Source of the DNA: Pseudomonas viridiflava
GTDB taxonomy: Bacteria > Pseudomonadota > Gammaproteobacteria > Pseudomonadales > Pseudomonadaceae
Assembly (NCBI RefSeq): GCF_001642795.1
Contig: NZ_LKEH01000027.1
Coordinates: forward strand, 254,574-292,323
Reading direction: 5' to 3'
DNA: 37,750 nt
The notes under the pieces are model-generated. The model was given only the letters and a program-made list of their open reading frames with translations. It made no database searches and was not told the DNA's origin. Below are positions 25,488-33,419 of this stretch, in pieces. How positions within the stretch are numbered: position 1 is the stretch's first letter; the number at the start of each line of letters is the position of its first letter. The position numbers and the translations under genes are program-made.

Positions 25488-26470
25488 GTACGCTGACAAT
25501 GACGGCGTCATCGGTACGCAACAACGTTCTTCCGCGACTGTTGACGGGCACGTTACCGGCGCTGCTGCTGGTCATTCTGGTGTTCTTCGCGCTGGAGGCA
25601 CCGAGCTTTCTGAGCTGGGGCAACCTGTCGAGCCTGATTCTGAACAACTTCGTGTTGCTGGCAATCGTCGCCGTGGGCATGACTTGGGCGGTGGCGGCAG
25701 GCGGTATCGATCTGTCGGTGGGCACCGCAGTGGACTTTGCCAGCCTGGGGTTCGTGGTCGCACTCAATGGCGGGTACGGGCTGGGTGCTGCAGTGGTCGT
25801 TGCTTTGTTGGCGGGCGGCGCTGCAGGAGCTTTCAACGCGCTGTTGATTGCCGGTCTGCGCATCTCTCCGTTTCTAGCGACGCTGGGCACGCTGTTCATC
25901 GGCACCAGCGTGCAGCAACTGTTGTCGGATGGCGGGCAACCGATCTACATCGCTCAAGGTGTATTGCCTGGCATCACCGGCGTGGTGATTCTGGGCCTGC
26001 CGTTGCCGGTCTGGCTGGTGGCGTTATTGGCGGGCGTCTACGGGGTGGTGCTGGCGCGTGGGCGTCTGGGGCGCGAGATTCTGGCGGTGGGCACGCAGCC
26101 ACAGCTGGCCTATTACTCGGGTCTGTCGATCCGACGCATTGCCGTTCAGGTGTTTGTCGGCAGCGCACTGGCCTGCGCGGTGGCGGGTATTCTGCTCAGC
26201 TCGACCGTCAACGCCTACGTGCCGATGTCAGGCAACGCCTACCTGATCAGCGCCATCGGCGCAGTGTTCATGGGCACCACCTTGAGCCGTCAGGGACGGC
26301 CCAACATCGTCGGAACGCTGTTGGGTGTGCTGTTCATCAACGTCATTGCCAATGGCTTGTTGTTGATCGGCTGGAATTTCTATTGGCAACAGGTCGCGAC
26401 CGGGGCGCTGATCTTTCTGGTGCTGGCGTTCAGTTTCGCCAGTCGCCACCTGTTACAGGATACTCACTGA
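25484..26470 (+). CDS. Ribose-type ABC importer permease 2
   Basis: A 328-residue RbsC-type membrane permease, last gene of the importer operon. Helices such as ALLLVILVFFALEAPSF and FVLLAIVAVGMTWAVAAGG are followed by the conserved GGIDLSVGTAVDFASL. The coupling loop AVGTQPQLAYYSGLSIRRI and the C-terminal block ISAIGAVFMGTTLS are also present. It is translationally coupled to permease 1 (ATGA overlap). Only nine bases separate its stop from the stop of the convergent oxidoreductase gene. Confidence 0.92.
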   Translation: MSTLTMTASSVRNNVLPRLLTGTLPALLLVILVFFALEAPSFLSWGNLSSLILNNFVLLAIVAVGMTWAVAAGGIDLSVGTAVDFASLGFVVALNGGYGLGAAVVVALLAGGAAGAFNALLIAGLRISPFLATLGTLFIGTSVQQLLSDGGQPIYIAQGVLPGITGVVILGLPLPVWLVALLAGVYGVVLARGRLGREILAVGTQPQLAYYSGLSIRRIAVQVFVGSALACAVAGILLSSTVNAYVPMSGNAYLISAIGAVFMGTTLSRQGRPNIVGTLLGVLFINVIANGLLLIGWNFYWQQVATGALIFLVLAFSFASRHLLQDTH

Positions 26471-26498
26471 AAAAGCGGCTCAGGCCTTGCCCGAGCCG
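26470..26498 (-). terminator. Rho-independent terminator overlapping the end of the SfnB-like gene
   Basis: On the minus strand CGGCTCGGGC pairs with GCCTGAGCCG (one mismatch) around AAG and is followed by a C and a T-run. The stop codon TGA of the minus-strand oxidoreductase gene is inside the right arm. The T-run touches the stop codon of the convergent permease gene. Confidence 0.8.
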
Positions 26499-27718
26499 TT
26501 GCCGATCTGCCAGACATAAGGCGGCTCGGTGCCGTTGATGCGCCAGTCGCCGACGATGCGTGCCTTGTAGATCAGCGGATTGTGCGACGCCGCCGTGCGT
26601 GCGTTGCGCCAGTGGCGGTCCAAGGCCTTGTTGACGCTGACACCCGATGCGCCGAGCGCGTTGAACAGGTCGGTGGCTGCACGCAGCACCAGCTCCGAGA
26701 CAATCACCTGCGCCTTGGCGGTTTCGATTTCGGCGGCGATGTTGGCGTCTTTCTCCTGCTGAGCGTTGTTGCCGAACCGGGCCACGTAAGCGCGCTGTAG
26801 AGGTTCCGCCGAACGCAGGGTAGCCGCCTCGGCCGCGTAGACCTGCGCTGCAATCTGCCCGACCACCTGCTGGACCTGAGCGTCCTGGCTCACGCTGTCG
26901 GCATTGCCGGTGCTGAACACGCGCTTGCGATCACGTACTTCCTGAGCGATGTCGCGCTCGACGGCCCGGCCAATGCCTGCCAGTACGGCCAGCAGCACCA
27001 ACTGATAAAAAGCCGTCTGGTACTTGAAGCGCTGCTCGAACGGGATCACGTGTTCGGCGGGCAGCGGCACGTTCTCGTAGACCGAGGTGCCGCTCCCTGT
27101 GGTGCGCTGGCCGAATCCGTCCCAGTCATCGCTGTGACGCACACCAGCATGGCGCGCATCGACCACGGCGATCACGTCGGCGCCGTTATCTGCACGTTGG
27201 GCATACACGTCGATCCAGTCCGCGAAGATGCTGCCGGTGCTGTAGAACTTACGGCCGTTGAGCACAAAGCCGGCGCCCTGGGCGCTGACCTTGGTGATCA
27301 CGTCGCCAATCTTCACCGCGCCGACTTCGGTCCAGCCGTTGCCGACCAGATCACCTGCAACAAAGCGCGCGAACCATTTATCCCGGTCCGGGCTTGGTGG
27401 CGCATTCAGGCGGTCTTCGACAAAGGCGAAGTGCGCGCGCAATGCTTGCGGAATGTTCGAGTCCGCTTCAGCCAGTTCGATCAACAACTGAAACAGTTGA
27501 CCGACCGAGGCACCGCCGCCGCCATATTCCTTGGGCACGCGGACCGCGCCAAAGCCTGCCTGCTTGAGCCAGGCAATGGGTTCATGGGGCAGGGCGCGGC
27601 CTTTTTCGCGCTCGACCGCACCCGCGCCGATCTCACGAAAGATCGGGCGGAAGCGGTGGGCGAGGGTTTCGTAGTCGGTTCCAAGTGACAGTGGGTTGGC
27701 GTCGGTCGATAAAGTCAT
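26480..27718 (-). CDS. FMNH2-dependent acyl-CoA-dehydrogenase-fold oxidoreductase (SfnB/DszC-like)
   Basis: A 412-residue protein with the acyl-CoA dehydrogenase fold of the DszC/SfnB monooxygenase group. An N-terminal helical domain (REIGAGAVEREKGRALPHEP) contains LKQAGFGAVRVPKEYGGGG. The middle beta domain has NGWTEVGAVK, NGRKFYSTGSIFADWIDVYA and DDWDGFGQRTTGSG. The C-terminal helix bundle has LDRHWRNARTAASHNPLIYK near the end. No acyl-CoA dehydrogenase base at the usual Glu is evident. Relatives oxidise organosulfur compounds using reduced flavin from a separate reductase. Start at ATG 27718 with AGGAG. It has its own sigma54-like promoter and is divergent from the HAAT importer operon. 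Confidence 0.85.
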   Translation of the reverse strand: MTLSTDANPLSLGTDYETLAHRFRPIFREIGAGAVEREKGRALPHEPIAWLKQAGFGAVRVPKEYGGGGASVGQLFQLLIELAEADSNIPQALRAHFAFVEDRLNAPPSPDRDKWFARFVAGDLVGNGWTEVGAVKIGDVITKVSAQGAGFVLNGRKFYSTGSIFADWIDVYAQRADNGADVIAVVDARHAGVRHSDDWDGFGQRTTGSGTSVYENVPLPAEHVIPFEQRFKYQTAFYQLVLLAVLAGIGRAVERDIAQEVRDRKRVFSTGNADSVSQDAQVQQVVGQIAAQVYAAEAATLRSAEPLQRAYVARFGNNAQQEKDANIAAEIETAKAQVIVSELVLRAATDLFNALGASGVSVNKALDRHWRNARTAASHNPLIYKARIVGDWRINGTEPPYVWQIGNGSGKA

Positions 27719-27777
27719 GCAGTACTCCTGAGCGCTGGAAGATTGGCACTCGGCCAATGAAAGGTCGCTCAGGTCAT

Positions 27778-27793
27778 TGCATAGTCTGTGCCT
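27778..27793 (-). promoter_or_regulatory. Probable sigma54 promoter of the SfnB/DszC-like gene
   Basis: The minus strand reads AGGCACAGACTATGCA, with GG and GC ten bases apart and only the first base of each element off consensus. The expected start is near 27767, about 48 bases before the ATG at 27718. Confidence 0.72.
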
Positions 27794-27798
27794 GAATC

Positions 27799-27811
27799 TA
27801 ATATATTGATT
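27799..27811 (-). promoter_or_regulatory. IHF-consensus site
   Basis: The minus strand AATCAATATATTA fits WATCAANNNNTTR at every position. It lies in an AT-rich patch immediately upstream of the minus-strand sigma54 promoter, within the divergent regulatory region. Confidence 0.55.
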
Positions 27812-27879
27812 TTAAAGACTATTTAATTCCATGGCCGTTATAGATGTTGGCCGCGCAACAGCGCCTCAACAGCTTGGCT

Positions 27880-27904
27880 GCAAACCGAACAGCACCCGGT
27901 TTGC
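27880..27904. promoter_or_regulatory. Inverted repeat, candidate enhancer between divergent sigma54 promoters
   Basis: GCAAACCG and CGGTTTGC are perfect 8-bp arms around a 9-base spacer. The repeat is 87 bases from the -24 box of the minus-strand promoter and 43 bases from that of the plus-strand promoter. One activator bound here could serve both. No such activator gene is in the sulfur block. Confidence 0.55.
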
Positions 27905-27946
27905 CTCAGGCGTCGCAAGTCATTGATCTGCATGATTTTCCCGGTA

Positions 27947-27962
27947 TGGCACGTTCGCTGCT
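27947..27962 (+). promoter_or_regulatory. Sigma54 promoter of the ligase-like/HAAT importer operon
   Basis: TGGCACGTTCGCTGCT has a perfect -24 element and CTGC for TTGC at -12. Transcription would start near 27973, about 25 bases before the ATG at 27998. Confidence 0.82.
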
Positions 27963-27997
27963 ATGGCTCCTTCGATCCCCTCTCGACGGAAACCTTC

Positions 27998-29095
27998 ATG
28001 CCGCATTCATTGCCTCAGGCATTGCTGATCCAGGCTCAGACCCGTAACAGACAGATCGCTCTGCGTTACAAAAAGCTTGGCATCTGGAAGACGCGTACTT
28101 GGGGCGAGGTGGCGCAGGACGCTGACCATCTCGCCGAGGCATTGCATCTCAAAGGGTTCAAAGCGACGGATTGTCTGCTGATCATCAGTGAAGCCAACGC
28201 CGAGGCGTTATTACTGACGCTGGCGGCGCAGGCGCTGGGCGGCAGTGTCAGCCTGATAGAGCCGTCGATGGACCATCGCCACTGGCTGGCGAAGGTCAAG
28301 CCTCGTTACGCGGTCGTGCAGAACCTTGAGCTTGTCGCTCAGTTGAGCGATGCCGAACCTGACGTGGTGATCGTGCTGGACGACCGCGGCCTGCACGATG
28401 CGAAAGATGCGCGTCTGGTTGACTATGCCGAGTTGCTGAAGCCCGCTGCTAAAGGGATCCGGAAGCCGTTGATCGACGCCGCAGCCTGTGCGTTTGTCTT
28501 TCAGACGCCTCAAGGTGAGCAGCGACTGACCCATGCCGACTTGCTCAATGGTGCTCGGCAACTGATCGACATCCAGGCCATCACCGAGCGCGACCAGGCA
28601 TTGGCGGCCCGCGTATTTGCCGCCAGCGGCCAGGCCCGTTACCTGCTGGCGCCCTGGCTGGTGGCCGGTTTCTGCCTGAATTTCCCTGAGTCACTGAGCA
28701 CCCTCGATAACGACCGGCGCGAACTGGGGCCGACGCTGGTACTGGGCACTCGGGAGTCCTATGCGCGGCTCGAACTCTGGGCAAGGGAACGCTTGCCGTT
28801 GCCAGGCACATTCGCCCACGCGTTGTATCGGTGGGCAATGGTGCCTGCCCAAGGCGTGATCAGACGCCAGTTCGGCTATTGGCTGATCCGTCGTCCGTTG
28901 CTGGATGTGCTGGGCATGAGCAGTCTGAGCAAGCCTTTACTGGCCGGTGAAGCGCTGACGCCGCAGAGCCATGCGTTCTTTGCTGCGCTGGGGATTCTGC
29001 CTCGCCCACTGAATACAGCTGCTCAGGTCAAGCCAATGCTTGAAGCCGCCATTGATGGCTATCAGCTGCCGGTTCTGCTGGGAGCGTCGGCATGA
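27998..29095 (+). CDS. Degenerate acyl-CoA-ligase-like protein in HAAT importer operon
   Basis: A 365-residue protein built like the N-terminal domain of AMP-forming long-chain acyl-CoA synthetases. The opening (ALRYKKLGIWKTRTWGEVAQ) and the KPRYAVVQN and DVVIVLDDRG segments align well. Where the P-loop motif (TSGTTG-x-PKG) should be, residues 163-182 read AACAFVFQTPQGEQRLTHAD. Where the GYG-x-TE motif should follow, residues 316-343 read AGEALTPQSHAFFAALGILP then RPLNTAAQ. The hinge and the whole C-terminal domain are missing; active relatives have about 600 residues. It is therefore probably not an active ligase, but perhaps a binding, scaffold or sensing protein. Start at ATG 27998 (GGAAACC upstream). 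It overlaps the next ATPase gene by 4 bases (ATGA). The codon pattern looks normal, so this is not an obvious pseudogene. Confidence 0.75.
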   Translation: MPHSLPQALLIQAQTRNRQIALRYKKLGIWKTRTWGEVAQDADHLAEALHLKGFKATDCLLIISEANAEALLLTLAAQALGGSVSLIEPSMDHRHWLAKVKPRYAVVQNLELVAQLSDAEPDVVIVLDDRGLHDAKDARLVDYAELLKPAAKGIRKPLIDAAACAFVFQTPQGEQRLTHADLLNGARQLIDIQAITERDQALAARVFAASGQARYLLAPWLVAGFCLNFPESLSTLDNDRRELGPTLVLGTRESYARLELWARERLPLPGTFAHALYRWAMVPAQGVIRRQFGYWLIRRPLLDVLGMSSLSKPLLAGEALTPQSHAFFAALGILPRPLNTAAQVKPMLEAAIDGYQLPVLLGASA

Positions 29096-29886
29096 GCGCA
29101 CGCCTGTCTACACCGCTGCTGACGCTCGATGATATTTCCTTGTCTTTCAAAGGCGTTAAAGCCGTTACTTCAATCAGTTTCTCAGTAGCTACGGGTGAAA
29201 TATGCGCTTTGATCGGGCCGAATGGCGCGGGGAAAAGTTCGCTGCTCAATGTGATCAATGGCGTGTACCGGGCGCAGAGCGGCTCCATTCAGTACGCAGG
29301 CACGACCCGTAAGCGCATGCGCCCGCATCAGGCCGCCGAGAGCGGCATTGCCCGAACGTTTCAGAACATCGCCTTGTTCAAGGGCATGAGCGTGCTGGAC
29401 AACGTGCTGACCGGTCGCAACCTCAAGCGTCGCAGTACCTGGCTTGAGCAGATGCTGCGGGTGGGGCGGGCGCCTGCCGAAGACGATGAGCAACGCGCCC
29501 ACGCCGAGCAGGTGATTCGGTTCCTGCGCATCCATCCATGGCGCCACGCACTGGTCGGCAAGCTCTCCTATGGCCTGCAGAAGCGCGTCGAGCTGGCGCG
29601 TGCCCTGGCTGCAGAACCGCGCCTGTTGCTGCTGGACGAGCCGATGGCAGGCATGAACGCTGAAGAGAAGGTCGAGATGAGCCAGTTCATTCGCGACATC
29701 AACCGCGAACTCTGCACCACGATCGTGCTGATCGAGCACGACATCAGTGTGGTGATGGGCCTCAGCGATCACGTGGTGGTGCTGGATTACGGCCGCAAGA
29801 TCGGCGATGGCACGCCGGAGCAGGTGCGCAACGACCCGCAGGTGATCGCCGCGTATCTCGGCACACGCCGTTCTGCTTCGGATTAG
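29092..29886 (+). CDS. HAAT ABC importer ATPase, LivG-like
   Basis: A 264-residue single-domain ATPase of the branched-chain amino acid type. Walker A GPNGAGKSS, Q-loop region ARTFQNIALFKGMSVLDNVL, signature LSYGLQKRVELARAL (LSYG with the usual Q) and Walker B LLLLDEPMAGMN are all present. The switch His is in VLIEHD, and the LivG-type C-terminal tail IAAYLG follows. It is translationally coupled to the ligase-like gene. A 160-base gap with an inverted repeat separates it from the permease gene. Confidence 0.93.
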   Translation: MSARLSTPLLTLDDISLSFKGVKAVTSISFSVATGEICALIGPNGAGKSSLLNVINGVYRAQSGSIQYAGTTRKRMRPHQAAESGIARTFQNIALFKGMSVLDNVLTGRNLKRRSTWLEQMLRVGRAPAEDDEQRAHAEQVIRFLRIHPWRHALVGKLSYGLQKRVELARALAAEPRLLLLDEPMAGMNAEEKVEMSQFIRDINRELCTTIVLIEHDISVVMGLSDHVVVLDYGRKIGDGTPEQVRNDPQVIAAYLGTRRSASD

Positions 29887-29911
29887 CGATGTCGCGCAGC
29901 AAACAACGGAC

Positions 29912-29990
29912 TGTGGGAGGCGGCTTGCCGGCGATGAACGATGACGCGATTTTCCTGAAACACCGCATCGCCGGCAAGCCGCCTCCCACA
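29912..29990. repeat. REP doublet (REPIN-like inverted repeat)
   Basis: Two perfect 25-bp arms, 29912-29936 (begins TGTGGGAGGCGGCTTGCCGG) and 29966-29990 (its exact reverse complement), are separated by 29 bases. The GTGGGAGGCGGCTTGC-type sequence is a common Pseudomonas extragenic palindromic repeat. It sits within the importer operon and could form a large hairpin in the mRNA. Confidence 0.9.
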
Positions 29991-30046
29991 AGGAAAAATA
30001 GAATTTCTTCAGTGGTTTACAGGTTGTTTGAAGAGGTAGCTGAACC

Positions 30047-30928
30047 ATGGAATTTTTCTTTGAAGTACTGATTGGCGGGCTGCTGGCCGGGGTGATGTAT
30101 TCGCTGGTGGCGATCGGTTTCGTGCTGATCTACAAGGCGTCCGGCGTGTTTAATTTTGCTCAGGGAGCGATGGTGCTGTTCGCGGCCCTGACATTCGTCA
30201 GTCTGCTGGAGCGTGGTCTGCCGTTCGGGTGGGCATTTCTGGCGACGCTGGCGAGCATGGTCGTGCTGGCGCTGCTGATCGAGCGTGTGGTCCTGCGGCC
30301 GCTGGTCAATCGTCCGCCGATCATACTGTTCATGGCCACGCTGGGCCTGTCGTACATGATCGAAGGCCTGGCGCAGGCGTTGTGGGGCGCCCAGGTTCAC
30401 GGTCTGGACCTGGGCATCCCTGACGAGCCGCTGGAAATTCGCGGCATGTTGCTCTCGCAGTTCGACCTGTTCGCCGCAGGCACTGCGGCGGTGCTGGTCA
30501 TCGCGTTGTCCGTTCTGTTCAACCGCACCCGCATCGGTCTTTCCCTGCGCGCCGTGGCCGACGATCCGCTGGCCGCGCAGGCGGTGGGTATCCGTCTGCC
30601 GCGTATCTGGGCGGTGGTCTGGGCCGTGGCAGGGTTTGTCGGTCTGGTGGCGGGACTGCTGTGGGGCGCGCGGCTCGGCGTGCAGTTCTCCCTGTCACTG
30701 GTGGTGCTCAAGGCGTTGCCAGTGCTGATCATCGGCGGCTTCTCGTCCATCGGCGGCGCCATCGTCGGCGGCCTCATTATCGGCGCGGCCGAGAAACTCG
30801 CTGAAATCTACATCGGCCCGATCATCGGCAGCGGTATCGAAAACTGGGTGCCGTACGTGCTGGCCCTGTTGTTTCTGCTGGTACGTCCCGCCGGCCTTTT
30901 CGGCGAGCGGACCATCGAGCGCGTCTGA
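30047..30928 (+). CDS. HAAT ABC importer permease, LivH-like
   Basis: A 293-residue inner-membrane permease. The typical LivH start (FEVLIGGLLAGVMYSLVAIG, then VLIYKASGVFNFAQG) is intact. The coupling loop ALRAVADDPLAAQAVGIRLP-type sequence is present (SLRAVADDPLAAQAVGI). The end GSGIENWVPYVLALLFLLVRPAGLFGE is characteristic of the family. GAGG lies ahead of the ATG. It would form the membrane channel together with the LivM-like protein encoded 21 bases downstream. Confidence 0.93.
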   Translation: MEFFFEVLIGGLLAGVMYSLVAIGFVLIYKASGVFNFAQGAMVLFAALTFVSLLERGLPFGWAFLATLASMVVLALLIERVVLRPLVNRPPIILFMATLGLSYMIEGLAQALWGAQVHGLDLGIPDEPLEIRGMLLSQFDLFAAGTAAVLVIALSVLFNRTRIGLSLRAVADDPLAAQAVGIRLPRIWAVVWAVAGFVGLVAGLLWGARLGVQFSLSLVVLKALPVLIIGGFSSIGGAIVGGLIIGAAEKLAEIYIGPIIGSGIENWVPYVLALLFLLVRPAGLFGERTIERV

Positions 30929-30949
30929 CTTTCCATAAGGATCATCGCC

Positions 30950-32017
30950 ATGCTCTATCGAGAAGCCGGACAACTGGCAGGCTCCTACGCCGCCGAGCGT
31001 CGACTGTTTCGTTTGCGTCAGGACCGGGTCGGGCTGCTGGCCTTGCTGGGATTTGCCTTTGTCGTCGTGCCACTGACCGGCAACGACTATTGGTTCAGCG
31101 CGATTCTGGTGCCGTTTCTGGTGCTTTCGCTGGCAGGTCTGGGCCTGAACCTGCTGACCGGTTACGCCGGGCAACTGTCGCTGGGTTCTGCGGCGTTCAT
31201 GGCCGTCGGTGCGTTCGCCACCTACAACCTGCAACTGCGCGTACCGGGCACGCCGTTGCTGCTGGGCATTGTCTTCGGTGGGCTGGTCGCGGCGGCTGTG
31301 GCGCTGCTGTTCGGGCTGCCCAGCCTGCGCATCAAAGGCTTCTACCTGCTGGTATCGACGCTGGCGGCGCAGTTCGTGGTCGAGTGGGTGCTGACCCGGT
31401 TCAGCTGGTTTACCAATGACAACGCATCGGGCGTGATCACCTCGCCACCGCTGAGCGTGGCGGGACTGGATTTCAGCTCGCCGCAAGGTCGCTATCTGCT
31501 GACCCTGACGCTGGTGACCGCGTTGTTCTGGCTGGCCAACAACCTGATCCGCAGTGAGCTGGGTCGCACCTGGATGGCGGTGCGCGACATGGACACCGCC
31601 GCAGCGGTCATTGGCATCCGGTTGTTCAAGGCCAAATTGTTGGCGTTCGCGATCAGCGGTTTCTATCTGGGGGTTGCCGGTTCGCTGTGGGCGTTTGCCT
31701 ATCTGGGCACGGTCGAGCCCCATGGTTTCGACCTGAACCGCTCATTTCAGGTGCTGTTCATCATCATTATCGGTGGGCTGGGCAGCGTTTCCGGCAATTT
31801 TTTCGGTGCTGCCTTCATTGTGCTGCTGCCCATTCTGCTGGGCCATATCAGCGCCTTGCTACCCGTCGGCCTGATCGATTCCGGACAGCTGGAAAACATC
31901 CAGAAAATACTTTTTGGCGCCCTGATCATCATCTTTCTGATCAAGGAGCCCGAAGGACTGGCGCGCCTGTGGCAGCGCTTTCGTCAGCGTGCGCGGATCT
32001 GGCCGCTGCGCTACTGA
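30950..32017 (+). CDS. HAAT ABC importer permease, LivM-like
   Basis: A 355-residue membrane permease. Family hallmarks are LGLNLLTGYAGQLSLGSAAF near residue 65, LPSLRIKGFYLLVSTLAAQF near 125, and the coupling loop AVRDMDTAAAVIGIRLFKAK. The C-terminal segment IIGGLGSVSGNFFGAAFIVL is also typical. The N-terminus is longer than the shortest family members, with a charged cytoplasmic stretch before the first helix. AAGGAT precedes the ATG. Confidence 0.93.
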   Translation: MLYREAGQLAGSYAAERRLFRLRQDRVGLLALLGFAFVVVPLTGNDYWFSAILVPFLVLSLAGLGLNLLTGYAGQLSLGSAAFMAVGAFATYNLQLRVPGTPLLLGIVFGGLVAAAVALLFGLPSLRIKGFYLLVSTLAAQFVVEWVLTRFSWFTNDNASGVITSPPLSVAGLDFSSPQGRYLLTLTLVTALFWLANNLIRSELGRTWMAVRDMDTAAAVIGIRLFKAKLLAFAISGFYLGVAGSLWAFAYLGTVEPHGFDLNRSFQVLFIIIIGGLGSVSGNFFGAAFIVLLPILLGHISALLPVGLIDSGQLENIQKILFGALIIIFLIKEPEGLARLWQRFRQRARIWPLRY

Positions 32018-32083
32018 TCGATCGTTTGCGAGTAAGTATTTCCCTCACATCAACAACAACCTCAAACCTTCAAGGATCTGCCC

Positions 32084-33415
32084 ATGAAACCCCGAACATC
32101 CGTAGTGCGCCTGATGCTGGGGCTGGCCTTGTTGGCTGGCGGACTGTCGACGACTGTCCAAGCCGCCAACGAACAGTATTTTCCTCTGCAAAGTTACCGG
32201 GTCGGGCCTTATGCGGCTGGCGGCACCGGTTTCTTCGGTGGCTTCATCGATTACCTGCAATACGTCAATGCCAATGGCGGGGTCAATGGCGTCAAACTGA
32301 CTTGGTCAGAATGCGAAACCGAATACGTGGTGGAGAAGGGCGTCGAATGCTACGAGCGCCTGAAGGGCGGCCTCAATGGCGCTCCCGCGGCGGCGACCAA
32401 TCCGTTGTCGGTCGGCATTGCCTACGCCACGCTCGATCGTTCCACGGCCGACAAGCTGCCGCTGATCACCATCAACCACGGACGCACCGATTCCACCGAC
32501 GGCAGCGTGTTCCCGTATGTGTTCCCGCTGCAGTTGAACCCGTATTCCGAGGTGTCGGCCATCGTCAATTACATTGGTCAGCGTGAAGGCGGGCCTGAGT
32601 CTCTGAAGGGCAAGAAGATCGCGGTGCTTTATCACGGCTCTCCTTATGGCAAGGAAACCAACGGCGTCCTGGAAACCCTCGCCAGGCATTACGGTTTCGA
32701 GCTGACGACACTGGAAGTGCCGCATCCCGGCAACGAGCAGCAATCCCAATGGCTGAATATCCGCCGTCTAAAACCGGACTGGGTGATCCTGCGCGGCTGG
32801 GGCGTGATGAACCCGGTGGCGCTGAAGTCGGCGCAGAAGGTCGGGTTCCCGGTGGATCACATCATCGGCAACATCTGGAGCAATTCAGAGGAGGACGTGA
32901 TCCCCGCAGGCGCAGCCGCCAAGGGTTTCATCTCCATCACCACGCACCCGTCCGGCACTGACTTCCCGGTGCTGCAGGGCATCAAGAGCGCGGTGCTCGA
33001 TAAGGGACAGGGCAATCTGGCCGACCCCAAGCGTTTCGGTACGGTGTACTACAACCTGGGCGTGGTGAACGGCATTCTCAATGTCGAGGCGCTGCGCATC
33101 GCTCAGGCCCGTTTTGGCAATCAACCGCTGACCGGCGAGCAGGTGCGCTGGGGCTTCGAGCACCTGAATCTGGACGATGCGCGCTTGCAGGCGTTGGGTG
33201 CAAAAGGGCTGGTGCAGCCGCTGAAGCTGTCTTGTGCCGATCACGAAGGCGGCGGTGCGGTACGTTTTCAGCAGTGGGACGGGCAGCGCTGGAATCTGAT
33301 CAGTGACTGGGTGCAGGCCGACCGCGCCTTGCTGCGGCCGATCATCGAAGCGTCTGCGGCACAGTACGCCAAGGAGAAAGGCATCACTGCGCGCAACTGC
33401 AGCCAGGAGCAATAA
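32084..33415 (+). CDS. HAAT ABC importer periplasmic binding protein, LivK-like
   Basis: A 443-residue periplasmic binding protein with a signal peptide (LMLGLALLAGGLSTTVQA, cleavage near residue 27). The mature N-terminus NEQYFPLQSYRVGPYAAGGT and the YLQYVNANGGVNGVKLTWSE segment belong to the HAAT group seen with importers of aromatic or other non-amino-acid compounds, not the leucine-binding subgroup. Cysteines in SECETE and VECYERL and two near the C-terminus may form disulfides. The ligand is unknown; the operon partners suggest an organosulfur or aromatic acid. AAGGAT lies before the ATG. Confidence 0.9.
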   Translation: MKPRTSVVRLMLGLALLAGGLSTTVQAANEQYFPLQSYRVGPYAAGGTGFFGGFIDYLQYVNANGGVNGVKLTWSECETEYVVEKGVECYERLKGGLNGAPAAATNPLSVGIAYATLDRSTADKLPLITINHGRTDSTDGSVFPYVFPLQLNPYSEVSAIVNYIGQREGGPESLKGKKIAVLYHGSPYGKETNGVLETLARHYGFELTTLEVPHPGNEQQSQWLNIRRLKPDWVILRGWGVMNPVALKSAQKVGFPVDHIIGNIWSNSEEDVIPAGAAAKGFISITTHPSGTDFPVLQGIKSAVLDKGQGNLADPKRFGTVYYNLGVVNGILNVEALRIAQARFGNQPLTGEQVRWGFEHLNLDDARLQALGAKGLVQPLKLSCADHEGGGAVRFQQWDGQRWNLISDWVQADRALLRPIIEASAAQYAKEKGITARNCSQEQ

Positions 33416-33419
33416 GGCC

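Noticed and set aside
30695..31723. 342-codon minus-strand frame across the LivH/LivM-like genes
   Set aside because: Its composition is Gln/Arg/His-rich nonsense, typical of the antisense of membrane-protein genes.
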